Positions 7,885 to 17,938 of a DNA stretch of 64,000 nucleotides are shown piece after piece. The first letter of the stretch is position 1, and each line of letters begins with the position of its first letter. Source of the DNA: MWBF01 sp964614645 (lineage in GTDB: Bacteria; Chloroflexota; Anaerolineae; CG2-30-64-16). The notes beneath the pieces are model-generated. The model searched no databases. It saw only the letters and a program-made list of their open reading frames with translations, and was not told where the DNA came from. A program made the translations under genes and the position numbers. Location of the stretch: assembly GCA_964614645.1 (NCBI GenBank), contig CAZTMA010000001.1, positions 1-64,000 on the forward strand, written 5' to 3'.

Positions 7885-10295
7885 CAGTCAAATCCTCCGA
7901 TTACCCCGCTCGCTGCCCCCACCAGTGCATCGCTCACCCCCGTCGGTCGAAAGGCAAACCGCACGAAAAGCGGGTCGTGATCGGAGCTGCGCAGGCTCGT
8001 CGTGTCGGGCGCCAGCTTCTCGGGGAAATCCGCGTTGATGTGCACCGGTCCGCCTGCGAGATAGTAGGCGTCAAGGCCGGTCGTGGTAACAAAGTGATCC
8101 AGCACCTCGGCACGCCCTTCATAAATGTAAGTATAGCGACCTGCGGGTGAGACATAACGCGCGAAAAGGTTGGCGTAACCTGCGAATGGCGCCAGCGTGT
8201 CGGACGCCAGCAGGTCGTTGAAATCGCCCAGCGCAACCGCGTGCGGCCCGGCATCCGGCGCGCGCAGCAGCTCCGCAACAAACGCCGCCTGCAGGACGCG
8301 GCGCGGAGCATTGTCGGCCTCGTCCCCCCGCTTGGACTTGAAGTGGTTGACGATCACGCGGACTTCGAGCGCCCGGTCGCCGGCCGCATTGCGCACGACC
8401 AGGTCGGCCACGTAGGGCGGCCGGTCGAACAGCGGATAGGTGCCCTCGGCGCAGGGATTCGTCGTCGCACGGGGTCCGCGTGCGGCAGCATAATTCACCC
8501 CGTAGTCGGTCGCGGTGCAGGTCTGCGCCGGCGCGCTCCGCCGCAACTCCACGCGTCTGGCATCATAGAGCAGGCCCACCGTGATATCACGGACATCCGC
8601 GCTCTCATAATAGTCATAACGGTAGCGTGGCCCCGCGGCCTCCGCCAGCGCGGCCCAGACTGCATCCTTCCCCTCGACTTCCTGCAGCCCTACGACCGTG
8701 CAGCCCTGCAGGTTCTGCAGGATGGCATTCGCCCGCTTGGCCAGTTGCACGCGGAACTCGGCGGCATTCGCCGGCGACCAGTCGCCCACATCGCCGTCGC
8801 CATCGTCCACTGCGTCGAACAGGTCCAGCACGTTGAACGAGCAGATGGCGAACTCGTCCGGGCCGATGACGCGCTCCATAGGGACGGGCTCAGGCCGATC
8901 CGTCACGGTCAACCGCGCCGGGTCATCCACCAGCAGGACGTACCGGCCGAACTGGTAGGCCAGGATGCCGGTCAGGTCGGTCGCCGCAATCAGGTCCGCT
9001 GTCCCGGCCAGGGGCAGGTCCACGCCCAGCCCGCCCGACAATGCAATGCTGCCGCGACCTTCCGGCAGGAGGGGCGCCTGCTCAGGTGCCGCGGACTCCG
9101 TGAAGACGCGTAGGCCGTAGTGCGGGCTGCTCCGGTCCACCAGGACAATCTCGGGGTCTCCGGCCGGATAGCGGGACGCGTAGCGGTGCGTCGGGCCGAT
9201 GACTGATCCGTCGAAGCTCAGGCTGACCCGCATTCCCTCGAACCGTTCGTAGACCGCGTCCGGGTCAATGGTCGGGTCGCCCGGCGGGGGGATCGGGCCG
9301 GGTGCGGGCAGCGGGCAGCGGCCCGTCATCCGGTATGAGGCAGTCGTATCGTCGGACAGGCCGACAATCTCCGTCTGGCCGTAGAACTCCTGCACGCGGA
9401 AGTCGACCAACTCGACCAGCGTGCCCGGCGCCAGGCCGCGCGGGTTTTGCCAGGAAGTATAGCGGAAGACGAAGATGCCGTCGGAGGTGGCCGGGTTCAG
9501 ATCCGGCGCGGGGTCCTGCAGGAAAAAGCCATCTGCGGTCACGCCGGTCACGCAGCCGGTGAGCCGCCCGAAGGTCGTTTCGTCGTCAAAGGGAGTAGTG
9601 GCTGCAGGGCCCTGTAGCTGCGCAATCGTCACCGCGGGACTGGCCGCAACGCTGCACGCGGCGGGGCGGATGTCCGCCTGGCTGCGCGGCCACACCTGCG
9701 CGCCATCGTAATCCGCGCTCAGGCCGCTGACGGTGGCCGGGCAGCCGTTCTGCAGGCCCGTGATGGACAGCCCCAGCCGCTCGGTGAGGTAGATGAGCGC
9801 GCCGCCGACGCGGAAACGCCGCTCGCTGAGCCGCGAGACCGGCCCGGTGAGTTGCACGAGGCGGCCTTCGGTGGCCTCGCCCACCTGGCCGGGCTGCACG
9901 ACCTGGGGAGCAGGGGGAGTTGCGCCCGTTCCGAGCCGGATGACACGCGCCGGGCTGTCCGGCAGGATCTCGCGCAGCCCGTGATGCTCCGCGAGCCGGC
10001 CGCTGATGCAGACGGTATCTCCCGCGGCCAGCGCCTGCCCGATGCCACGGCCGGCGTAGACGTAGATTCCGCCGCTCGCATCCTGCAGGGCGAACGACTG
10101 TCCGTCGGTGAACACCCCGGTGGCTACGCTGACCACGCCCTGGACGGTCACCTCCGTGTCGAGAGGCCGGATGCGCGCCTCCGCAACCGGTATGGCCCCG
10201 GCGCAGGTGGCCTGGGCGTCTGCGGCCGGCTCGGCCGGCAGCATCAGCCATAAGGCGATGAGGAAGACTGCGATGACGCGCGGGCGGTGGGACAT
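7857..10295 (-). CDS. Secreted endonuclease/exonuclease/phosphatase (ExeM/NucH-like)
   Basis: The 812-residue protein begins with a signal peptide (SHRPRVIAVFLIALWLMLP...ADA). The N-terminal half holds OB-like nucleic-acid-binding segments typical of ExeM/NucH-type extracellular DNases. The C-terminal third is an EEP nuclease domain with FNVLDLFDA, GLQEVEG (metal-binding Glu), NHFKSK, ALGDFND (catalytic Asp/Asn) and SSDHDPL (catalytic Asp-His) in family order. The start ATG at 10293-10295 follows GAGG six bases upstream; longer starts lack a site and would bury the signal peptide. It probably degrades extracellular DNA. Confidence 0.87.
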   Translation of the reverse strand: MSHRPRVIAVFLIALWLMLPAEPAADAQATCAGAIPVAEARIRPLDTEVTVQGVVSVATGVFTDGQSFALQDASGGIYVYAGRGIGQALAAGDTVCISGRLAEHHGLREILPDSPARVIRLGTGATPPAPQVVQPGQVGEATEGRLVQLTGPVSRLSERRFRVGGALIYLTERLGLSITGLQNGCPATVSGLSADYDGAQVWPRSQADIRPAACSVAASPAVTIAQLQGPAATTPFDDETTFGRLTGCVTGVTADGFFLQDPAPDLNPATSDGIFVFRYTSWQNPRGLAPGTLVELVDFRVQEFYGQTEIVGLSDDTTASYRMTGRCPLPAPGPIPPPGDPTIDPDAVYERFEGMRVSLSFDGSVIGPTHRYASRYPAGDPEIVLVDRSSPHYGLRVFTESAAPEQAPLLPEGRGSIALSGGLGVDLPLAGTADLIAATDLTGILAYQFGRYVLLVDDPARLTVTDRPEPVPMERVIGPDEFAICSFNVLDLFDAVDDGDGDVGDWSPANAAEFRVQLAKRANAILQNLQGCTVVGLQEVEGKDAVWAALAEAAGPRYRYDYYESADVRDITVGLLYDARRVELRRSAPAQTCTATDYGVNYAAARGPRATTNPCAEGTYPLFDRPPYVADLVVRNAAGDRALEVRVIVNHFKSKRGDEADNAPRRVLQAAFVAELLRAPDAGPHAVALGDFNDLLASDTLAPFAGYANLFARYVSPAGRYTYIYEGRAEVLDHFVTTTGLDAYYLAGGPVHINADFPEKLAPDTTSLRSSDHDPLFVRFAFRPTGVSDALVGAASGVIGGFDCYSQRLRLK

Positions 10296-10392
10296 GGCTG
10301 GCCTCACAGTAGGTTGCTTGTCCATGAAAACACAATGCCCGGAGAAGCGCAAACGCGGTCTACTTCCCTTTCTCTGTCTACCAGTTACCCTG

Positions 10393-10401
10393 TGCTATAA
10401 T
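10393..10401 (+). promoter_or_regulatory. Extended -10 promoter (TGCTATAAT)
   Basis: A perfect TATAAT (10396-10401) is preceded by TG one base upstream, an extended -10 box, 64 bp before the start of the next gene. No good -35 box is visible. Confidence 0.6.
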
Positions 10402-10464
10402 GCGAAGCACTGTCCGGCTGCCCATGCGTGGCTCGGCCGGTTCCTGCGATCTCCGGAGGCCCTG

Positions 10465-13400
10465 ATGCGACTAGCAGATTTCCCTCGTCCGAAAAACGAT
10501 AATCGCCGCGGTGTGCATTGGTCCGCGTCGGTCTACCACCCCGCCGGCGGGGCGCTGGATTTCTGGATTTCCGAACTGCAGGCCATGAAAATCAAGTGGG
10601 TGAAGGTGCTGGATGACAGCGGCGGGTCATCGTTTGAGCTGTGCCAGCGCCTCCTCGCTGCGGACATCATGCCCGTCGTCCGCCTCTATCGCATCGAGCC
10701 TAACCCGGGCCACATCGGGGGCCGCGAGGAAGACACCATCCGCCGGCTGGTCGCGGCGGGCGTCCGTTATTTCGAGACCAACAATGAGCCGGATCTGCCT
10801 ATCGAGTGGAAGGGCGGCAAGAAGCCGTCCAATTGGCTCGATGTCGTGATCGACAATTTCATCATCGATGCCGACAAGGTCATTTCACTCGGCGGCCTGC
10901 CCGCTCTCCCCGCGATGGGCGTTGGCAGCAAGCTCAACCCGGTTGCTGAGGTCGTTACGCGGGGCCGGGCCGACCTGTTTGACAACGGCGCGTGGGTGGC
11001 CATCCACAACTACACGATCAACCATCCGCTTGACTATCCCTACGACCCGGTCAACCAGGAGGGCCAGCCTGTCAGCGAGGAGGAGTATGACCGGCTGGGG
11101 CAGTGGGCCTGGGAAGGCCGGCCGCGCGAACAGATCAACGAGTGGCGGCAGTCGGACAAGAACCCCGGCGACACGCTGGCGGATGATGCGACCTGTTTCC
11201 TGTCGTTTCACCTGATGGACCAGATGATCCAGGAGGCCCTGGGCCATGCCGTGCCCATCATCAGCACCGAGGGTGGACCGGTCGTCGGCTGGAAGGAAGA
11301 CCGCCGCTATCCGCGCGTCGACCCGAACACGCACGCCCAATGGGTGGCTGAGATTGCGGAGTTCATGCAGGGCACGCGCGAGATTCATGGGATGCGGTGC
11401 TCGGACAGCTACTTTTCGATGTGCCACTGGCTCATCGCCAACTACCGCATGGGCTTCCTTGCACCCACTTGGGAGAGCAACTCCTGGTACACGGACTGGT
11501 GGAACGGAGACTTCAACCTGGCAGGTGAGCTGCCCGTCGTTGCGCGGCTGAAGGCGCTGGATGACCCACCGCCCGGCCCCGTCGACCGGGCCGTGGTCGC
11601 GGGCCACGTCCTGCGTGCCGACACCGGCGCAGGCCTGCCAGACCTCACCGTCAGGCTGCTCCAGGCGGACCGCGAGGTCAAGAGCGCGATCACCGGGCCG
11701 GACGGCGCATTTCGCATCGAGGGCCTGGCCGTGGGCGTCTACGACATCTCGATTGCGCCCTGGGGCATCGTGCGCCGCGGGGTCAGTGCGGTCGAGGAGG
11801 GGCCGGGCAATCCGCTGCCATCCGTCACCCTCCGGCTCAGCGGCGGCCAGAACAGCGTGCTCACGGGCACCGTGCAGAGCGCTACAGGTACGCCACAAGC
11901 AGACGTCCGCGTCTGGCTGGCCCGCAACGGTGTGCCTGTCGGAGAGACCGTCACCGGCACGGACGGAGCGTTCCGCTTCGAGGCGCTGCCGCTGGGCTCC
12001 TACCGGCTCGACATCCCCGGCATCACGGTCGCAGGCATCGCACTGGACGGCTGGCAGACGAAGAACCTCCGCCTGACTGCGGGAGCGGCGGGGCAGTATC
12101 GGTACGCTGTCGTGCAGCGGCGGCTGCTGCCCCAGGATGAAACCGCGGGCCGGCGGATCTTCTACGGCACGGTGACGGATGCCAGCGGTGCGCCACTGAA
12201 TGGGATCAAGCTGCGGATGGCCTGGAACGGTGCGGAGCCGGGCACGGACTTCCCGACTACGACGACCGGCCGCGATCCGTTCAAGCCTGCGGGTTCCTAC
12301 GAGTTTGTGCACAGTCCCGGCACCTTCAACCTGCAGGTGGTACAGGGTGATTGGCCGAGCGATACCGCCGCCGATCTGGAGACGGCAAAGGTCCCCGGCC
12401 GCGAGGGTCAGGACATCACGTATGAGGTCAATTTCCGGCTGCAGGCGGCCGGCGCGCCCGCGCAGGTGGACGGCATGGTCGCGGGCGGCGCGACGGATGC
12501 CCTGCTGACACTCACCGCCGCGGACGACACGGTGCGCACGACGCGGCTGGCCGGCGACGGCAGCTTTGTCTTCCCCAACCTGCCGGCAGGAACCTATCGC
12601 CTGTCCCTGGATGGCATCGGGGAGATTGCCGCGCAGATGGTGCTGGAGCCGGGTGCGCTGTTCAAGCTGCTCTTCCCCATGCGCAGCCGCCTGTCGGGGC
12701 ACGTCGTCGACGCAGGCACGGTCGCGCCCGATGGCCTGGTGGCGGTGCTGTATGCGCCGGCCCCATGGGGCTGGACGCGGCAGGCGTTGCTTGACCCCGC
12801 CGGCAACTTCGCGATTGACAACCTCCCGGCGGGCAGTTACCGGCTGGAGATCAACGGGCTGACGCTCCCCGACCTGGCGCTGAACGGCGAGAACGAACTA
12901 AAACTGGCTTCACTCGACCTGAATCAGGGCCAGCGCAGCGTCGTGCGCGGGCGGGTGGCTGATGGTGCAGGCCGGCCCCAGGCGGATGTCCTGATGACCC
13001 TCCGCCGCGACGGTATTCTGGTCGCTCAGACCCGCACCGACATCATGGGCGTGTACCGGTTCGTCAGGCTGCCGGCCGGAAGTTATCTGCTGGAGGCGGT
13101 GGGCCTGGGCCAGGTGGCGGCCTTCGTGCTCGACGGGGAGCGCCAGGAGGTCGCCGATGTGCTCTGGCCGCTGCCCGGCCCGCGCGGCATGGTGCAGGGC
13201 CATGTGCGGGACGCCGCAGGCGCACTCGTCTCTGGCATCTGGGTGCGTCTCCTGTCTGCGGGCGGCGAGGTCGCGCGCGTGCAGACCGACCTGACCGGCG
13301 CCTTCCGCTTTGCGGAGCTGCCCGGCGGGGTGTATGCGCTGGCGCTGGCCGAGGGGGAGCCGCTGGTCACGGGCATCGTGCTCGAAGAGGATGCACTGGT

Positions 13401-13743
13401 CACGCGCGACATCGTACTGCCGCCCGCGCCGGTCAGGCTGCTCGGCCATTATCTGCTGCTGGCTCCGCCGCCGGAGCCTGCCGCGCCGGGCCATGCCGAG
13501 GCGCGGATGCTCCTGGCGCTGGTGTCGCAGCACGCTACGCGGGCGTCGGGCAGCATCAGTGCCGGCTACAGCGCCACCGACGCGGCCAACGCCAGCCGCG
13601 TCACTATCGTGGGCGACAACGTGCCGCCGGAAGTTGAAGCGACACTCCGGGCCGCAGGATGCCAGGTGAGCCGGCTGTCGGGCGATGGTTACGCGGTCGC
13701 CGCAGGCCTGGCCCAGCTTTTTGCCGAGGGGGTGAACTCATGA
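10465..13743 (+). CDS. TIM-barrel glycosidase-like protein with carboxypeptidase-regulatory-like repeats
   Basis: The 1092-residue protein starts at ATG 10465 behind GGAGG (10455-10459). Residues ~1-365 resemble a glycoside-hydrolase TIM barrel (VRYFETNNEPDLP has the Asn-Glu-Pro seen before the acid/base of clan A enzymes; ISTEGGP is a candidate nucleophile strand). Then come about seven beta repeats of the form V-x-G-x-V...G-x-x-(R/P)...T-x-x-x-G-x-(F/Y)-x-F-x-x-L-P-x-G-x-Y, typical of CarboxypepD_reg/SdrD-B-like domains. The last ~100 residues form a module shared with the next protein. No signal peptide is visible, which is odd for such domains. It overlaps the next gene by ATGA. Confidence 0.75.
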   Translation: MRLADFPRPKNDNRRGVHWSASVYHPAGGALDFWISELQAMKIKWVKVLDDSGGSSFELCQRLLAADIMPVVRLYRIEPNPGHIGGREEDTIRRLVAAGVRYFETNNEPDLPIEWKGGKKPSNWLDVVIDNFIIDADKVISLGGLPALPAMGVGSKLNPVAEVVTRGRADLFDNGAWVAIHNYTINHPLDYPYDPVNQEGQPVSEEEYDRLGQWAWEGRPREQINEWRQSDKNPGDTLADDATCFLSFHLMDQMIQEALGHAVPIISTEGGPVVGWKEDRRYPRVDPNTHAQWVAEIAEFMQGTREIHGMRCSDSYFSMCHWLIANYRMGFLAPTWESNSWYTDWWNGDFNLAGELPVVARLKALDDPPPGPVDRAVVAGHVLRADTGAGLPDLTVRLLQADREVKSAITGPDGAFRIEGLAVGVYDISIAPWGIVRRGVSAVEEGPGNPLPSVTLRLSGGQNSVLTGTVQSATGTPQADVRVWLARNGVPVGETVTGTDGAFRFEALPLGSYRLDIPGITVAGIALDGWQTKNLRLTAGAAGQYRYAVVQRRLLPQDETAGRRIFYGTVTDASGAPLNGIKLRMAWNGAEPGTDFPTTTTGRDPFKPAGSYEFVHSPGTFNLQVVQGDWPSDTAADLETAKVPGREGQDITYEVNFRLQAAGAPAQVDGMVAGGATDALLTLTAADDTVRTTRLAGDGSFVFPNLPAGTYRLSLDGIGEIAAQMVLEPGALFKLLFPMRSRLSGHVVDAGTVAPDGLVAVLYAPAPWGWTRQALLDPAGNFAIDNLPAGSYRLEINGLTLPDLALNGENELKLASLDLNQGQRSVVRGRVADGAGRPQADVLMTLRRDGILVAQTRTDIMGVYRFVRLPAGSYLLEAVGLGQVAAFVLDGERQEVADVLWPLPGPRGMVQGHVRDAAGALVSGIWVRLLSAGGEVARVQTDLTGAFRFAELPGGVYALALAEGEPLVTGIVLEEDALVTRDIVLPPAPVRLLGHYLLLAPPPEPAAPGHAEARMLLALVSQHATRASGSISAGYSATDAANASRVTIVGDNVPPEVEATLRAAGCQVSRLSGDGYAVAAGLAQLFAEGVNS

Positions 13744-15056
13744 GCCTTTCCGTACGCCTCGGACGGTTCTTCGGCCGGCGCAATATGAGCACGCCGCTGC
13801 CCGAACGCGCCGCCGTCTCGTCTGCACCCCGCGACGTGGTCAACGACGCGCAGGGGTATGGCGTCGAAATCAGGACGGCCACGGTTGCACCGGGCAGCTG
13901 GTACTGGCAGGTCGTCCGCGTACACCACCTCACCCCGGAAGAGAACGGCGGCAACCATCACATCTACATGGACATCCTCGACCCGGCCATCGGTGACGGC
14001 AGCAACCCGAACGGCGGCCGCGTCTACGGCGCGCGTGCCCGCGTGACGTGGGATGGCGGCGAGCAGATTGTGACCGTGGATAAGCCCGCGAACGAGCCGG
14101 GCACCAACTTCCCGATGTGGAAGTGGCAGGTGTGCGCTGCGGAGGCGCTGGGCCTGCCCGGTTTGGAGCTGCCCTCGGACCGCGTGACCGGCATGCACAC
14201 CGGCCACCCCGACGAAGCGCCCGGCAACACCCTGTTTCACCACTCCTTCAGCATCACCTTCGTCAAGGTCCAGGCCCCGCTGACCACCTATCGCGATAGC
14301 GTGATATACGGCGTGATATATAACGGGGAGGGGCGCACTGCTCGGCTGCTAGAGGGCGAACGCACCGTGGCGGAACAGGTCATCGGCAGCGACGAAACTT
14401 TCCGCTTTGTGGAACTGGCTGCGGGGAATTACGTGGTCGAAGTCGTGGGTGCGGGCCTGCGCTCCGAGCCGGTGCAACTGGACGGACGCAACCAGGTCCA
14501 GCTTGAACTGACCGTCATCCTGGCCGAAAGCATCATCCGCGGTCGCGTGCGTAACGGCGTCGGGCGCATCGTTACGCTCACGCGCAATGAGATAGTCGTT
14601 ACTTCTCAGGTCGTCGCGTCGGACGAGACCTTCTACTTCACTGACCTGCCGGCCGGCGCATACCGCGTGGCCGTGGACGGCGCCGTCTCTGACCTCCTGA
14701 CCCTGGACGGCCGGAACTCGGTCATGGTGGACCTCTTTGTGCCGCCTGCGGGCAAGCTGCTCGGCCACTATCTCCTGCTGGGCCCGGCCGGCCAGCCCGC
14801 AACCCAGGCCAACCTGGTGCTGGCACAAGAGTATATCCTGACCTTCCGGCCTTCTTTCGGCTTCAGCGCGGAGGAGGCCGCCGCAGCGGGCATGGTGACG
14901 ATCCTTGCCGCAACGGATGCTGTCAGCGAGGAGACAGCGGCCGGGCTGGCTGCGGATGGCACGCCTGTGCAGCGCATTGCGGGCACGGTTGACGCGGTCG
15001 CTCAGGCGCTGGCCGCGCGGGTCGCCAGCGGCCAGCCGTTCGGACAGACCCTGTAG
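13740..15056 (+). CDS. Hypothetical protein with regulatory-like repeats and shared C-terminal module
   Basis: The 438-residue product starts at ATG 13740 inside the previous stop codon, with GAGGGGG seven bases upstream. Residues ~45-200 look like a beta-rich sugar- or protein-binding domain (WYWQVVRVHHLTPEENGG). Two short beta repeats follow, then a ~100-residue C-terminal module beginning LLGHYLLLGPAGQP that closely matches the end of the preceding protein. The overlap and the shared module suggest both act together. No signal peptide and no known family are apparent. Confidence 0.7.
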   Translation: MSLSVRLGRFFGRRNMSTPLPERAAVSSAPRDVVNDAQGYGVEIRTATVAPGSWYWQVVRVHHLTPEENGGNHHIYMDILDPAIGDGSNPNGGRVYGARARVTWDGGEQIVTVDKPANEPGTNFPMWKWQVCAAEALGLPGLELPSDRVTGMHTGHPDEAPGNTLFHHSFSITFVKVQAPLTTYRDSVIYGVIYNGEGRTARLLEGERTVAEQVIGSDETFRFVELAAGNYVVEVVGAGLRSEPVQLDGRNQVQLELTVILAESIIRGRVRNGVGRIVTLTRNEIVVTSQVVASDETFYFTDLPAGAYRVAVDGAVSDLLTLDGRNSVMVDLFVPPAGKLLGHYLLLGPAGQPATQANLVLAQEYILTFRPSFGFSAEEAAAAGMVTILAATDAVSEETAAGLAADGTPVQRIAGTVDAVAQALAARVASGQPFGQTL

Positions 15057-15066
15057 CCTGTGGCCT

Positions 15067-17226
15067 ATGCCTGATTCGCTCTCCCGGCCCATGCCGCGCT
15101 GGTTTACGCCGGTTGCGTTGGCCCTGATCACGGCGCTCGCCGCGTTCCTGCGCTACTGGCAGCTCGAGACGACCCCGCCCGGCTTCCATTACGATGAGGC
15201 CTTCGATGCACTGGAAGCCTGGCGGTTGCTAACAGATGCCGATTATCGTCCGGTTTTCTTCCCCGGCAACTTCGGCGTCGAGCCTGGGTTTATCTATCTC
15301 ACGGCGCTCGCGTTCAACCTCTTTGGCGCGACGCCAGAGGTGATGCGCGGGGTCGGCGCGGCGGTCGGGACTGTCACCGTGCCGGCGCTGTATATGTTGG
15401 CGCGTGAATGGGTTCAGGCGGATCGCCGGCTGTCGCCCGCGCTGCCGCTGCTGGCGGCGCTGGCGCTGGCGATTCAGCGGTGGCACATCACGTTCAGCAG
15501 AATGGGCATTCAGCCCATTTTGCTCCCCCTGTTCCTGGTGCTGTTGCTGTGGGCCTTCCTGAGAGCACGCCGTAGCAGGAGTCTGTGGGCTTGGGCCGGG
15601 TTCGGATTGGTCACCGGCTTGGGTGTCTACACGTATCTTGCGGGCCGGCTGCTGCCGGTATTGGCCGTGCTGCTGGGGACTGTCGCGCTTCTATCAGCGT
15701 TTGCAGCCGTGCGGCGACAGCGCAACCAGTCCGGGCGAGCCATCAGCCTGCTCAGCCCAGAGAATGTAGAGCACCCTGAGCGCAGCTCGCCTGGCCTTTC
15801 GGTCACCCTCGCCGGCCTGCTTGTTGCTGCGGCTGTAGCACTGATTATCGTCACTCCCCTGATGCTGCACTTCCTGCACTATCCCGATCAACTGCTCGTC
15901 CGCAGCGGCCAGGTTGCCGTGCTCCCTGGTACTGCCGAAACCGCAAGTCTCTTCCAGAATTTCGCCGCGGTGCTGCGTATGTTCAATGTACGAGGCGATG
16001 CGGATCCACGCAGCAACGTGCCCGGTCTGCCTGTCCTCGACGTGCTGATGAGCATTCCGTTCTTGCTCGGTATTTTATGGCTCATCTGGCGTGGGTCCAG
16101 GTTTGCCAGCGTGACGTGGTGGTTGGCCTTCGTGGTGATGGTCGTGCCCACGGTCTTTAGCGACTATGCGCCTCACTTCCGCCGCGCCTTGGGACTGGCT
16201 CCGCTGGTGGCGCTGGCCTCCGGGCTGGGTCTGGCCGTCATCCTCGGCCGCGCGGGCAGCCACCCGGCCACCGCCCCCGCGGCCGTGCCCCCGCGGTTGC
16301 AGCAAAACGGTGTGCCTGTGGAGGAAATCGCGGCCGACATGGACCGCCTGCGCCGAGCAGGTCGGGCAGTCGTCGTCGCCGCCATCGTCGCGGGCAGCCT
16401 GGTCTACAGCGCAACCGCCTACTTTGGCACGTGGGGCCGCAGCGCCGTCCTGTATTACACCTATGACCAGGGACTCTGGGAGATCGGCCAATATGTCCTC
16501 GGCCTGCCGCCGGATGAACTCGTGTACGTGAGCCCGCGCCCGGCCAGCGACATGACGCTCGGATTCGCGTGGCGCGAGGGCCGGCCCGTGCGTCACTTCG
16601 ATGGGCGGCACGCGTTCGTCGCGCCGGAGCAGGGGACGGGGGCCGCAACCTACATCATCATCGAATACGAGGACTTCCGCGGCTGGCGGCTGCTGGAGGA
16701 GCTCTATCCCGGCCGCCGCGAGGTGCGCCAGTTCCTCGATCGCGCAGGTCAGGTGTATGCCCGCGCCTACCGGCTGGACGGCGGGCAGCCGCCCGTGCGC
16801 GGCCCGCGCAACCCGGTGGATGCGGGTGTTGCAAGCTGGCCCGGTTTTGCGCTGGTGGGGTATGATACCGACCGGGCCAGCTATGAGCCCGGCCAGAGGG
16901 TGTACCTCCAGCTCTGGTGGCGCGCCAACGCACCGGTCGGCACGGACTGGACCGTGTTCACGCACCTGCTCGGCCCGGCCAGGGCGGACGGCAGCATGCT
17001 CTGGGCGGGGCAGGATGCACGGCCCGGTCAGGGCAGTGCAGCGATGACGACTTGGGCGCCGGGCGACCTGGTGCTGGACGAGTACCAGTGGCAACTTCCG
17101 GCGGATGCACCGCCAGGCGAATATCAGATCGAAATCGGCGTGTATGATCCGGCCCAGGGCGGCCGGCGCGGGCTGACGGTGGGCGGCGAAGATCACGTGA
17201 CTATCGGCACCCTGCGCGTCGAGTAG
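15067..17226 (+). CDS. GT39-type membrane glycosyltransferase
   Basis: The 719-residue protein has ten or more membrane helices and an N-terminal LRYWQLETTPPGFHYDEAFDALEAWRLL segment. The HYDEA acidic motif in the first outer loop is the catalytic region of ArnT/PMT-like (GT39/GT83) lipid-linked sugar transferases. The C-terminal ~200 residues form a soluble beta-rich domain with GFALVGYDTDRASYEPGQ, a common Chloroflexota addition. ATG 15067 lies 10 bases after the previous stop, so the gene belongs to the same operon. The sugar donor and acceptor are unknown. Confidence 0.82.
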   Translation: MPDSLSRPMPRWFTPVALALITALAAFLRYWQLETTPPGFHYDEAFDALEAWRLLTDADYRPVFFPGNFGVEPGFIYLTALAFNLFGATPEVMRGVGAAVGTVTVPALYMLAREWVQADRRLSPALPLLAALALAIQRWHITFSRMGIQPILLPLFLVLLLWAFLRARRSRSLWAWAGFGLVTGLGVYTYLAGRLLPVLAVLLGTVALLSAFAAVRRQRNQSGRAISLLSPENVEHPERSSPGLSVTLAGLLVAAAVALIIVTPLMLHFLHYPDQLLVRSGQVAVLPGTAETASLFQNFAAVLRMFNVRGDADPRSNVPGLPVLDVLMSIPFLLGILWLIWRGSRFASVTWWLAFVVMVVPTVFSDYAPHFRRALGLAPLVALASGLGLAVILGRAGSHPATAPAAVPPRLQQNGVPVEEIAADMDRLRRAGRAVVVAAIVAGSLVYSATAYFGTWGRSAVLYYTYDQGLWEIGQYVLGLPPDELVYVSPRPASDMTLGFAWREGRPVRHFDGRHAFVAPEQGTGAATYIIIEYEDFRGWRLLEELYPGRREVRQFLDRAGQVYARAYRLDGGQPPVRGPRNPVDAGVASWPGFALVGYDTDRASYEPGQRVYLQLWWRANAPVGTDWTVFTHLLGPARADGSMLWAGQDARPGQGSAAMTTWAPGDLVLDEYQWQLPADAPPGEYQIEIGVYDPAQGGRRGLTVGGEDHVTIGTLRVE

Positions 17227-17318
17227 CGCTTTTCGGTTGCGCTTATCTGCCTCGTGGGGCAACACACTGCGGAGAGCGTTGCAGCGAGTTCCTGGCGGTT
17301 GGGCACGCTAGCAGGCGC

Positions 17319-17350
17319 GCATCGGGGCGACCTGTAGGTCGCCCCGATGC
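17319..17350. terminator. 15-bp perfect hairpin between convergent genes
   Basis: Arms 17319-17333 (GCATCGGGGCGACCT) and 17336-17350 pair perfectly with a 2-base loop, placed between a plus-strand and a minus-strand gene. It can serve as a two-way terminator, and it also resembles the dispersed palindromes of this genome. Confidence 0.6.
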
Positions 17351-17362
17351 TATTCTGCTGAG

Positions 17363-17938
17363 CTACTTCGTGATGGTAGCGGGGGCGGTCACCGGCTCGG
17401 ACTGGGCGGCCGGCTCGCGTGCAGCCAGAGGCTGCTCAACGTGCTCGACGACGACCGGCTGCCGGAAGCGGCTCTCTTCCACGTACTGCGGCTCGGCGAC
17501 CGGCGTCGTGCAGAAGGGGCACGCAATCCAGTTGAGTTCGAGCGGCTTTCCGCACGCGGCGCACGTCTGGCGCAGCTCGGTGCGGCACTGCGGGCAGATC
17601 AGCCATGCCGGTTCGGTGACGGTCTGGCAGTTCGGGCAGGCGCGACGCTCGGTAATGTCACGCAGCAGCGCCTCCTCCTCCAACTGCCGGTCATACACCG
17701 CGGCCAGCGTGTCCTTGGGCCGCAGGAGCAGGTACAAGAGGAGGCCGAGCGGGCCGAGGGCCAGCACCAGGATAACGGCCAGCAGCCACGCAAAGATGTC
17801 GCGGGTGCGCGAGCGGATATCGCGGAACGTCCAGACGGCGAAACCGATCCAAAACGCGACCAGTGTCGCAGTGAAGAACGCCACGACCAGTTCCAGCACG
17901 ACACCGATCTGGTTCAGTAATTCAGACGGAAGTGACAT
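17363..17938 (-). CDS. Membrane protein with C-terminal double zinc ribbon
   Basis: The 191-residue protein has two N-terminal membrane helices with a basic loop between them, then an acidic linker and four CxxC knuckles (CPNC, CPQC, CAAC, CPFC), which form two zinc ribbons on the cytoplasmic side. The start MSLPSELLNQ is preceded by a GAGG about 10 bases upstream. Proteins of this layout are common in Chloroflexota and Actinobacteria; the role is unknown, and phospholipase D-N-like helices are a possible comparison. It is a single-gene unit convergent to the GT39 gene. Confidence 0.72.
   Translation of the reverse strand: MSLPSELLNQIGVVLELVVAFFTATLVAFWIGFAVWTFRDIRSRTRDIFAWLLAVILVLALGPLGLLLYLLLRPKDTLAAVYDRQLEEEALLRDITERRACPNCQTVTEPAWLICPQCRTELRQTCAACGKPLELNWIACPFCTTPVAEPQYVEESRFRQPVVVEHVEQPLAAREPAAQSEPVTAPATITK

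Noticed and set aside
10885..12702. 605-residue minus-strand frame inside the TIM-barrel/repeat gene
   Set aside because: Arg/Gly/Gln/His-rich composition typical of a shadow of GC-rich coding sequence; the plus-strand frame has real domains and a ribosome-binding site.
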